The notes under the pieces: model-generated
Database searches by the model: none
Told to the model about the DNA's origin: nothing
What the model saw: the letters and a program-made list of their open reading frames with translations, nothing else
Shown: in pieces, positions 23,421 to 30,923 of the stretch
How positions within the stretch are numbered: position 1 is the stretch's first letter
Layout of the letters: each line of letters starts with the position of its first letter
Position numbers and translations under genes: made by a program
Origin: Clostridiales bacterium
Lineage (GTDB): Bacteria > Bacillota > Clostridia > Christensenellales > Aristaeellaceae
DNA: 64,000 nucleotides
Direction of reading: 5' to 3'
Assembly (NCBI GenBank): GCA_015056315.1
Contig: SVGN01000008.1
Coordinates: 22,864-86,863, forward strand

Positions 23421-24866
23421 TTACTCCATCATGCCGTAGCGCTTGCTGGGGGTAAGGTCGTATACCACGCGGGATACATTGGGCACCTCCGACAGGATGC
23501 GGGTGGTGGTGCGCTCCATCAGGTCGTAGGGCAGGCGGGCGGCGAGGCCCTGGCTCTGGGAGGCCTGGATGGCCCGCAGGCAGATGGTGTGGCGGGAGGG
23601 GGCGTCGGGGCTTTCCACCAGCGTGGCAAAATACTGCCACAGGCGCTTGTCCAGCCCGGCCTCCTGGATCTCCTCCAGCCAGCAGGCATCCGCTGCACGG
23701 AGCACGTTGAGCCGCTCCTCGGTAACTCTGCCGTAGATGCGCAGCGCAAGACCGCTGGAGGGGAAGGACTGGCGGCTGGCAAAGGAGGCGGGCATGCCCA
23801 GCACCCCTGCCAGGTTGCGCACCTCATTTTTGAACAGGGTGCGGATCGGCTCCAGAATGGCGATGGAGGGGGCCAGCGGATCGCTGCCGCCGCCCGACAG
23901 GAGCACGTCGCTGTAGTTGGTGCCCATCACCAGCGCACACAGCTCCGGGCGCAGGGCCAGGTATTCGGTAAGGGTCTGGCGCATCAGGCGGGAGGCGGTG
24001 CGCTCCTTGCTGTCTGCGTCGATAAGGCCGGAAAGGGCCTGCAAAAAGCTCTCCCGGGCGTTGATATGATCCACCGGGATACCCATCTCCCGCTGGAAGG
24101 CATCGATCACATACTGCACCTCGCCCTGACGGAACAGGCCGGTATCCACAAACAGGCAGCGGAGCCGGTCGCCCAGGGCCATGCTGGCCAGCTTGGCGCA
24201 GACGGCGCTGTCCACACCGCCGGAGATGGCGCAGAGCACCTGACCATCCTTGGGCACGCCCTCCCGGATGGCGGCGATGGCTTCGTCGATCATGGCATCT
24301 TCGTTCCAGTCGGCACGGCATTTGCAGATGCTGTAGGCAAAATTGGTCAGGATCTGGGATGCATCCGGGTCGTTGCGCTCGATGGGGTATTCCAGCGCAT
24401 AGAGGGGCTTCTCCCGGTGGGCGCAGCCGATCACATCCTCCCCGGAAAAGGCAATGGGCTCCAGCCCTTCGGCGGGTGTGAGCGGTGCCAGCATACGCAG
24501 GGCGCAGCCGGTGGCATTCATCTCCTGGAAGAGGGGGTGCTCCTTCAGCGTAAGGGGCATGGGCGTGGTGGAGTAGATCACCGGCGCTACCTGCCCGCCG
24601 CTCATGGTGCACAGGGCCGCGGCGATGCCGTCCAGCGCCAGCACGGGCACACCGGCATCAAAGATGCGGCTGTCCAGCCCATCGGGCGCGCCGGGCTCGC
24701 CCAGCGGCGCGGAGATGATCACGCCTTTGGGGTTGTAGGTGAGCAGCTCCTCCAGCGGCGTGTCGAAGGGCAGGCACAGGCTGCAGACCTGCCGCCAGCG
24801 CAGCAGCCTGCAAATGAGCCAGGCGTTGGAACGTTCCTTACAGAAAACGATAATGGGCTCCTGCAT
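23421..24866 (-). CDS. GuaA-like ATP-pyrophosphatase with degenerate glutaminase and substrate sites
   Basis: A 481-residue protein with the overall layout of GMP synthase. Residues 1-170 correspond to the class I glutamine amidotransferase, but the catalytic Cys nucleophile elbow is absent (PVLALDGIAAAL in its place) and the His-Glu segment reads ALEYPIERND. The ATP-pyrophosphatase P-loop SGGVDS is intact, as are EPIRTLFKNEVR and ARLPYDL. The XMP-site motifs of GuaA (HHNVGGLPE, FPGPGL, KPPATIEWE) are replaced by SGGGSDPLAPS, FPSSGL and SKRYGMME. It is therefore a paralog unlikely to be an ordinary GMP synthase; an ammonia-dependent ligase is one option. AGGAGG precedes the ATG. Confidence 0.75.
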   Translation of the reverse strand: MQEPIIVFCKERSNAWLICRLLRWRQVCSLCLPFDTPLEELLTYNPKGVIISAPLGEPGAPDGLDSRIFDAGVPVLALDGIAAALCTMSGGQVAPVIYSTTPMPLTLKEHPLFQEMNATGCALRMLAPLTPAEGLEPIAFSGEDVIGCAHREKPLYALEYPIERNDPDASQILTNFAYSICKCRADWNEDAMIDEAIAAIREGVPKDGQVLCAISGGVDSAVCAKLASMALGDRLRCLFVDTGLFRQGEVQYVIDAFQREMGIPVDHINARESFLQALSGLIDADSKERTASRLMRQTLTEYLALRPELCALVMGTNYSDVLLSGGGSDPLAPSIAILEPIRTLFKNEVRNLAGVLGMPASFASRQSFPSSGLALRIYGRVTEERLNVLRAADACWLEEIQEAGLDKRLWQYFATLVESPDAPSRHTICLRAIQASQSQGLAARLPYDLMERTTTRILSEVPNVSRVVYDLTPSKRYGMME

Positions 24867-25030
24867 GATGAGGCCTCCTAAGCATCCATCCGCAAAAGGC
24901 GCGCGGCCCGGATGGCGTCTCCACGAGCATGATGGTGAAAAGAAACACCACTTTTATCAATTCGACGCCTCTTCCCGAAAACCTTCTCTCGGCAACAAAA
25001 GCCATAAACGTAAAACAAACCGCGGGGGAC

Positions 25031-25059
25031 TTGTAGACTTTCGCGAATCTTGGTATAAT
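25031..25059 (+). promoter_or_regulatory. Promoter of the 25-38.6 kb superoperon
   Basis: A -35 TTGTAG (25031-25036), a 17-bp spacer and perfect -10 TATAAT (25054-25059). No equally good promoter was seen before plsX, rnc, smc or ftsY, whose genes are closely spaced. The 295 bases from 24867 to here otherwise show nothing recognisable. Confidence 0.75.
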
Positions 25060-25162
25060 AAAGAGAGGTATACCCAATACCTGTCTCCCCGCACACATGT
25101 ATTCCCGAAGGCCGGTGCAGCCGACCTTTGCCAGGAACAGACAGAATAAGGAGAGCAAAGCT

Positions 25163-28100
25163 TTGAACGATTTTCATAACGATCCCAACAACTTCCGAAA
25201 CGGTTACGGCCTGCCCGGGCAGCCGGAGCAGCCTGCACCGCAGGCTCCTGCCGGAGATCCCTTTGCAGCCTGGCGCAACCCGGAGCAGCAGCCTGCCGGC
25301 GATTCCTTCCTGACAGATGCACCTGCGCCCTTTGGTGCAGAGCTTCAGCAGGGCGGTTCCCCGTTGTTTTCTCAGCAGGATTTTGGCGCGATGGGGGATA
25401 ATGCGCCCACCCGCATCGTTCAGCCTGTGCCCATGGTCACCCGCCGTACTACTGTGGTGCCCGCTCAGCCTGTGGGCGGCCCATCGGTGGCCCGCACTGC
25501 CTACCCGCAGGATCCGCCCCGCCGCCGCCGTCGTGCCGCTGCGCCCGAAGCCCCTGCTGCGGCAGATGGCAGCTGGGAGCAGCAGCCTGTTCAGCAGCCC
25601 GCTGAGGTGTTTGTGCAGCAGCCTGCCGTAAGCCAGCCCGCGGAACAGCAGCCCGTGCAGCAGCCCGCCGAGCCATTCGCACAGCAGCCCTCTGTGCGCC
25701 AACCTGTGCGCAGGCCTCTTGAGCAGCAGCCTGCCGAGCAGCCCATGCAGCCCCAGGCGCAGTATGCCCCTGTGGAGCAGCCCGCTGCCGGCCCCCAGCG
25801 CCAGTATGCCCCCGCCGGGCAGGAATACGACCTGTTCAGCGCAGGCGACAGCGAAGCCCAGCCCCCGGTGCCCCGCCGTACCGCCACTCCCGGCGACCGG
25901 TATGTGGGTGCCCGCACCGCCATGCCCTCTGCCGAGGTCTCTGTAGCAGATCGTGCCCGGCAAGCCAAGGAGCGCGTGCGCAGCGAAATGGACGACCGGA
26001 ACCCCTACGAGCCCCAGGCCGAGCCTCGGAGCCAGCAGCCCGCAAGGCAGTCCCGGCCCGCTACGGCCCGCCGCCGCCCCGTGCAGCCGGGCCAGCAGCC
26101 CATGCGGGAGGATGAGTACGCTGCCTATAACGCCCAGCCCACCCGCAGCCCCTACGACGATCCCCGTACCCGCCGCCCCAGCGCCACCGTGGAGCGTGCC
26201 CGCTACGATTTCGAAGACGACGAGATGGACGAGCCCCGCGGCGGCATCCTGGTGCCGCTGATCATTGTTCTGCTGGTGATCGGCGCACTGCTGGCCGGTA
26301 TCTGCCTCCCCAAGTGGGATCAGGTAGAGGGCACCTTCGGCAGCACCATGGCCAACCTGAAGACCTCTGTGGTCACCGTGTTCTCCAACGTGAAGAACAT
26401 GATCCTGCCCGAGGATGAGCCCATCAAGAGCTTCAACGTTTCCACCGCCGATGCGGCCGCCCCTGCGGATGTGCGCTTCACCGTGCAGACCGCCAAGAAG
26501 ATCGACGGCATCCGCATCGAGGATGACAACGGCTTTACCATCTACAGCAAGCTGTTCTCCGATCAGCTGGTCCTCAACGGAGAGGTGATCAACAACAGCG
26601 ACGAATACATCTGGACGCCCACCTGCCGCCTGGAGGATGCGTACAGCGGCAGCTTTACCGTCTATGCCCAGAAGAGCGACGGTACCGAGTCCGAGGGCCT
26701 GCGCGCCTCCGGCACGGTGGAGATCGCCGCGCCCAAGGCCATTGTGCCCCCGATCCAGGATTTCATCGTGGATGGCGAACTGGAGCAGCTGCCTGCGGCG
26801 GTCACCTTCCATGTGCAGACCTCTGCGGATGTGACCAGCGTTCGCGTGGAGAACCAGTACGGCTCCGTGGTGCTGAACCGCACCCTGGAGGATGCCCGCG
26901 CCGCCGGTCAGGTGATCACCGAGGGCGAGACCCTGCGCTGGACCATTCCCTACACCGCCAGCGAGGCCTATGCCGGTGAGTACAGCATCAGCTACCAGAC
27001 CGGCAGCGACCCGCAGAATTACGTCAGCTCCGGCTTCAAGGTGCAGGTGGAGATCGGCCCCGTGGCCACTCCCGCCCCCACCACCGAGCCGGATACCCCC
27101 GCAGAGCCTGAGAGCACCGATCAGCCCGAGGCAACGGCAGAGCCCACCGCAGAACCCACTGCGGAGCCCACCGCCACCCCCGAGCCCACTGCCGAGCCTA
27201 CTGCGGAGCCTACCGCTACCCCCGCTCCCACCGCCACCCCCGAACCCACCGCTACGCCCGAGCCCACCCCGGTGCCCACGCCCACGCTGCTGCCCGCCCT
27301 CACCGCCGAGGCTGCCGAGGGCACGGATCCCGCCGAGGGAGATGCCGCGCTCAAGAACACCATCTACAACGATGGCAAGAGCGTAAAGAGCTACACCCGC
27401 ACCCGGGCTGTGGAGCTGCTGAACCCCTTCATCTCCGTGGAGGGCGCAGCCAGCGATTATGCCGTGTGGAAGCAAGCCGGTGTGCTCACCTTCCGCGGCG
27501 GCCCCATGCGCCAGAACGCCGCCTACGGCACCGTTGAGGTGAACAACGCCAGACTCACCGAGGTCTGGTCGCAGGAGGTAGGCAGCATGAAGGTGAGCAG
27601 CGGCACCGTGTACGGTGTTGTGGCTCCCGGCCAGCCCCTGATCGTCAAATGGCCCACCATCATGCGCAGCAACATGGCCATCAAGGAAGAGATGCGCGAG
27701 GTAAAGGCCCTCAAGGAAGTGATCGTGGCCGCACAGGATGGCAACATCTACTTCTACAACCTGCTCTCCGGCGAAATGACCCGCGAGCCCTTCGCCCTGG
27801 GCGCTCCCAGTGCGGGCGGCCTGTCCCTGGCCACCAACGGCACCCCGGTGCTGGGCGTGGGCCAGAGCCACAGCAAGCTGGCCAACAAGACCGTCAAGAG
27901 CGGTTATCACCTGATCAACCTGCTCAACAACAAGGAGATCCGTCTCATCCAGACCGATGGCAAGGATCGTGTGAGCAACTACTCCGGTGTGCACGGTGCC
28001 GCTGTTTTCGACAGCGTTACCGGCACCATGGTCTTCGGCAGCCAGGGCGGTCTGCTCTACACCGCCGAGCTGGGCCCCCAGGCTGAGGTGTATACCTACC

Positions 28101-28849
28101 AGGATGGCAAGGTGGAGCTCCAATCCGGCCTGCAGGCCTACAAGGGCACCACCAAGGGTCAGGAAAAGAAGGGCAACATCGACGGCAGCGTTGCCATGTA
28201 CGGCAGCTACGCCTTCTACGGCGATGAGTACGGCGTGCTCCGCTGCGTGGATGTGAACACCATGACTCCCGTCTGGTCCACGAAGCTGGGGAGCGATATC
28301 GAAGCCACCCCTGCCCTGGATCTGGAAAACGGCACCGACCTGGCGCTGTACACCGGCACCACCGTTAACGGCAAGAAGGATACCTGCGTGCTCAGCCGCA
28401 TCAACGCCCTTACCGGCGAGGTGGTCTGGAGCTACCCGGTAGCCGACTGCACCTACCACGACGACTACGATCTGGGCCTGCACGCCAGCCCCGTGATCGG
28501 TCAGGCCTCTATCGGCCATCTGGTCATCTTTACCGTGGCCGACGGCGAGAACGGCGCACAGGTGCTGGCCCTCAACAAGGCAGACGGCTCCCTGGTCTGG
28601 GAAGGCCTGCTGTCCTCCAACGCGGTATCCAGCCCGGTGGCTGTGTACAACGAGGCGGGCAAGGCATGGATCATCCAGGCCGAGACCGAAGGCGTCATCA
28701 ACCTGCTGGATGCCGACGACGGCGCGAATCTCGCCAGCGTGATGGTGAATGGCGAGATCACCGCTTCCCCCGCTGTGTACGGCAACCTGCTGGTGATCGG
28801 CACCACCGGCAAGGGTACGAGCGCAGTGTACTGCTTCCGTATCGAATAA
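25163..28849 (+). CDS. Large proline-rich membrane protein with PQQ-like beta-propeller
   Basis: A 1228-residue single-pass protein. Residues 1-355 are disordered and rich in Pro, Gln, Ala and Arg (presumed cytosolic). One membrane helix lies at about 361-383 (ILVPLIIVLLVIGALL). Two Ig-like domains fill about 422-632, a Glu-Pro-Thr-Ala linker about 636-709, and a PQQ-type propeller about 726-1228 with repeats such as GVLRCVDVNTMTPVWSTKLG. It may sense or scaffold at the wall, as BamB-like propellers do; no ligand is evident. I take the TTG at 25163, nine bases after AAGGAG; an ATG at 25097 lacks a site. plsX follows 18 bases later. Confidence 0.8.
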   Translation: MNDFHNDPNNFRNGYGLPGQPEQPAPQAPAGDPFAAWRNPEQQPAGDSFLTDAPAPFGAELQQGGSPLFSQQDFGAMGDNAPTRIVQPVPMVTRRTTVVPAQPVGGPSVARTAYPQDPPRRRRRAAAPEAPAAADGSWEQQPVQQPAEVFVQQPAVSQPAEQQPVQQPAEPFAQQPSVRQPVRRPLEQQPAEQPMQPQAQYAPVEQPAAGPQRQYAPAGQEYDLFSAGDSEAQPPVPRRTATPGDRYVGARTAMPSAEVSVADRARQAKERVRSEMDDRNPYEPQAEPRSQQPARQSRPATARRRPVQPGQQPMREDEYAAYNAQPTRSPYDDPRTRRPSATVERARYDFEDDEMDEPRGGILVPLIIVLLVIGALLAGICLPKWDQVEGTFGSTMANLKTSVVTVFSNVKNMILPEDEPIKSFNVSTADAAAPADVRFTVQTAKKIDGIRIEDDNGFTIYSKLFSDQLVLNGEVINNSDEYIWTPTCRLEDAYSGSFTVYAQKSDGTESEGLRASGTVEIAAPKAIVPPIQDFIVDGELEQLPAAVTFHVQTSADVTSVRVENQYGSVVLNRTLEDARAAGQVITEGETLRWTIPYTASEAYAGEYSISYQTGSDPQNYVSSGFKVQVEIGPVATPAPTTEPDTPAEPESTDQPEATAEPTAEPTAEPTATPEPTAEPTAEPTATPAPTATPEPTATPEPTPVPTPTLLPALTAEAAEGTDPAEGDAALKNTIYNDGKSVKSYTRTRAVELLNPFISVEGAASDYAVWKQAGVLTFRGGPMRQNAAYGTVEVNNARLTEVWSQEVGSMKVSSGTVYGVVAPGQPLIVKWPTIMRSNMAIKEEMREVKALKEVIVAAQDGNIYFYNLLSGEMTREPFALGAPSAGGLSLATNGTPVLGVGQSHSKLANKTVKSGYHLINLLNNKEIRLIQTDGKDRVSNYSGVHGAAVFDSVTGTMVFGSQGGLLYTAELGPQAEVYTYQDGKVELQSGLQAYKGTTKGQEKKGNIDGSVAMYGSYAFYGDEYGVLRCVDVNTMTPVWSTKLGSDIEATPALDLENGTDLALYTGTTVNGKKDTCVLSRINALTGEVVWSYPVADCTYHDDYDLGLHASPVIGQASIGHLVIFTVADGENGAQVLALNKADGSLVWEGLLSSNAVSSPVAVYNEAGKAWIIQAETEGVINLLDADDGANLASVMVNGEITASPAVYGNLLVIGTTGKGTSAVYCFRIE
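27115..27285 (+). repeat. Glu-Pro-Thr-Ala coding repeat linker
   Basis: A short-period coding repeat (12 bp and variants) giving EPTA and EPTATP units inside the propeller protein. It encodes an extended linker between the Ig-like domains and the propeller. Confidence 0.8.
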
Positions 28850-28867
28850 CGAAAGAGGCGAAGCTTT

Positions 28868-29893
28868 ATGAAGATTTATCTGGACGCCATGGGCGGCGAC
28901 AACGCCCCCCGCGCAACGGTAGAAGGCGCTTTTGAGGCCATGAACAAGCACCCGGAGCTCCAGGTGGAGCTGGCCGGGCCGCTTGAGCAGGTAACGCCGG
29001 TGGTGGAGGAGGTCTTTGCCGCCTCTCCCGCCCGCAGCCGCCTCACCCTGACCGATTGCCAGGAGATCATCACCAATTGCGAATCCCCCGTGATGGCGGT
29101 GCGCAGAAAGAAGAACAGCGCCATCGTGGATGGTATGCTCAAGCTGAAGGATGGTCAGGTGGATGCGTTCGTATCCGCCGGCAGCACCGGTGCGGTGCTG
29201 GCGGGCGGCATGTTCCGCCTGGGCCGCATCCAGGGCATCGAGCGCCCGGCGCTGGCCCCCCTGCTGCCCAACGGCAAGGATTACTTCCTGCTCATCGACT
29301 GCGGCGCCAACGTGGATTGCCGCCCCGAGTACCTGCACCAGTTCGCCCAGATGGGCAAGGCCTATATGCAGGGCATGCGCGGCATCGAGAACCCCCGCAT
29401 CGGTCTGGTGAACAACGGTGCGGAGGCTGAAAAGGGCTGCACCCTCACCAAGGAGACCTACCCCCTTCTGGAAGGCGACAAGACCCTCAACTTCGTGGGC
29501 AACGTGGAGGCCCGCGAGATCACCAACGACGCTGCGGATGTTATCGTCTGCGACGGCTTTGTGGGCAATGTGATCCTCAAGTTCATGGAGGGCGTGGCCG
29601 GTACTCTGATGGGCATCATCAAGCGTGAGATCTTTGCCGATACCCGCGGCAAGCTGGGCGGCCTGCTGGCCAAGCCCGCCTTCAAGCGGGTCAAGAAGAC
29701 CATGGATTACAGCGAGGTGGGCGGCGCGCCCCTGCTGGGCGTGCGCGGCTGCGTCGTTAAGGCGCACGGCTCCTGCAACGCCCATGCGCTGGCCTGCGCT
29801 CTCGAGCAGGCGATGCTGATGCACGAGAGCGATGTGGTGGGCAAGATCCAGCAAGGTTTGGTCTGTACGGCGGCGGAAACCGTCACCGAATAG
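28868..29893 (+). CDS. plsX: Phosphate acyltransferase PlsX
   Basis: A 341-residue enzyme that makes acyl-phosphate from acyl-ACP, the first step of phosphatidic acid synthesis in Bacillota. The start MKIYLDAMGGDNAP is the family signature; SAGSTGAVLAGG, LLIDCGANVDCRPEYLHQFA and VCDGFVGNVILK are typical conserved blocks. It is followed by acpP and rnc in the usual plsX-acpP-rnc order, although fabD and fabG are absent here. It starts 18 bases after the propeller gene. Confidence 0.97.
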   Translation: MKIYLDAMGGDNAPRATVEGAFEAMNKHPELQVELAGPLEQVTPVVEEVFAASPARSRLTLTDCQEIITNCESPVMAVRRKKNSAIVDGMLKLKDGQVDAFVSAGSTGAVLAGGMFRLGRIQGIERPALAPLLPNGKDYFLLIDCGANVDCRPEYLHQFAQMGKAYMQGMRGIENPRIGLVNNGAEAEKGCTLTKETYPLLEGDKTLNFVGNVEAREITNDAADVIVCDGFVGNVILKFMEGVAGTLMGIIKREIFADTRGKLGGLLAKPAFKRVKKTMDYSEVGGAPLLGVRGCVVKAHGSCNAHALACALEQAMLMHESDVVGKIQQGLVCTAAETVTE

Positions 29894-29942
29894 ATAGCTT
29901 ATCCGCACTCATAGTTTTACCAATGAAAGGATGGAGAACAAC

Positions 29943-30167
29943 ATGTTTGAAAAGGTACGCGATATGATCGCCGAGCAGCTGCAGATGGATGCTGCCAACA
30001 TCACCCCCGAAAGCCGCCTGGTGGAAGACCTGAAGGCCGACAGCGCCAATGTGATGGTCATGATCCTGGAGCTGGAATCCAACTTCGGCATCGAAGTGGA
30101 GGACGAGGTCATCATCCAGCTGAAGACTGTGGGCGATGTGGTCAAGTACATCGAGAGCAAGCAGTAA
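29943..30167 (+). CDS. acpP: Acyl carrier protein
   Basis: A 74-residue four-helix carrier of growing acyl chains. The phosphopantetheine serine lies in LKADSANVMVMILELE. The canonical DSLD reads DSAN and the following helix VELVM reads VMVMI, so the recognition helix is divergent, though the attachment serine is intact. The ATG at 29943 has AAAGG at the expected distance, while an upstream in-frame ATG at 29931 abuts it. A strong hairpin separates it from rnc. Confidence 0.93.
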   Translation: MFEKVRDMIAEQLQMDAANITPESRLVEDLKADSANVMVMILELESNFGIEVEDEVIIQLKTVGDVVKYIESKQ

Positions 30168-30179
30168 GCAGCCCTTTGC

Positions 30180-30216
30180 CGAGGGGCACGGAGAAAACCC
30201 TTCTCCGCGCCCCTCG
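30180..30216 (+). promoter_or_regulatory. Long hairpin between acpP and rnc
   Basis: Arms CGAGGGGC-A-CGGAGAA and TTCTCCG-C-GCCCCTCG pair over 15 bp with one A-C mismatch and a five-base loop. No T run follows, so it is not a standard terminator. It could be an RNase III processing site or a partial transcription barrier that sets acpP above rnc. Confidence 0.6.
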
Positions 30217-30252
30217 CTGCATTCTCTTCCAACCACCGAAAGGAGACAGGCT

Positions 30253-30912
30253 ATGCAGGCATTGCAGCAGGCACTGGGCTATACCTTCAGGGATATCGCC
30301 CATCTGCGCAGGGCGTTGACGCATCCCTCCACCAAACAGCCGGATAACCAGCGGCTGGAGTTTCTGGGAGACGCCATACTGGAGTTTTGCGTCAGCGACA
30401 TGCTATACCATAAGTACACAGAGTTTCAGGAGGGGGCGCTCACGGCCCGCAGAGCGGCGCTGGTGTGCGAGCGCACCCTCAGCGTTCTGGCCCATTCGCT
30501 GGATCTGGGCCGCTGCCTGGTAATGGGCAACGGCGAGGTGCTCACCGGCGGGCGGGAAAAGCCCAGCATCCTTGCCGATGCGGTAGAGGCCGTGCTGGCC
30601 GCCATCTATGTGGATGGCGGTTACGAGGCGGTGCGGGAGGTCATCTTCCGCCTCTTCCGCGATGAGGACAAGCTGGTGGCCCCCAAGGTAAAGGACGATA
30701 AGAGCGCCCTGCAGGAGTACACCCAGGCCCATGAGCTGGGTCTGCCCGCCTACCGGATCATCGATTCCAGCGGGCCGGATCACGACCGTCATTTCGTGGC
30801 GGAGGTGCTCATTCAGGGCAGGCAGATGGCCACCGGCAAGGGCACCAGCAAAAAGAGCGCCGAGCAGATGGCCGCACGGGCAGCCCTCAAGCGCTGCCAA
30901 GAAGAAGAATAA
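30253..30912 (+). CDS. rnc: Ribonuclease III
   Basis: A 219-residue double-strand-specific endoribonuclease for rRNA and mRNA processing. The catalytic signature RLEFLGDAILEF is present with the acidic site continuing in DKSALQEYTQ; the C-terminal dsRNA-binding domain starts near residue 152 and ends KKSAEQMAARAALKRC. The ATG at 30253 has AAAGGAG nine bases upstream. smc begins 11 bases after the stop; rnc-smc-ftsY is a conserved Bacillota order. Confidence 0.96.
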   Translation: MQALQQALGYTFRDIAHLRRALTHPSTKQPDNQRLEFLGDAILEFCVSDMLYHKYTEFQEGALTARRAALVCERTLSVLAHSLDLGRCLVMGNGEVLTGGREKPSILADAVEAVLAAIYVDGGYEAVREVIFRLFRDEDKLVAPKVKDDKSALQEYTQAHELGLPAYRIIDSSGPDHDRHFVAEVLIQGRQMATGKGTSKKSAEQMAARAALKRCQEEE

Positions 30913-30923
30913 GGAGGGTGCGG

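Noticed and set aside
24867..25030. A purine riboswitch upstream of the GuaA-like gene
   Set aside because: I could not find the conserved purine-aptamer core or its pairing on the minus strand; only weak inverted repeats are present.
24878..29908. A 1676-codon open frame on the minus strand, antisense to the propeller protein and plsX
   Set aside because: It is the mirror of biased GC-rich codons: rich in His, Gly, Leu and Gln without any fold, and the plus strand there has strong families and ribosome sites.
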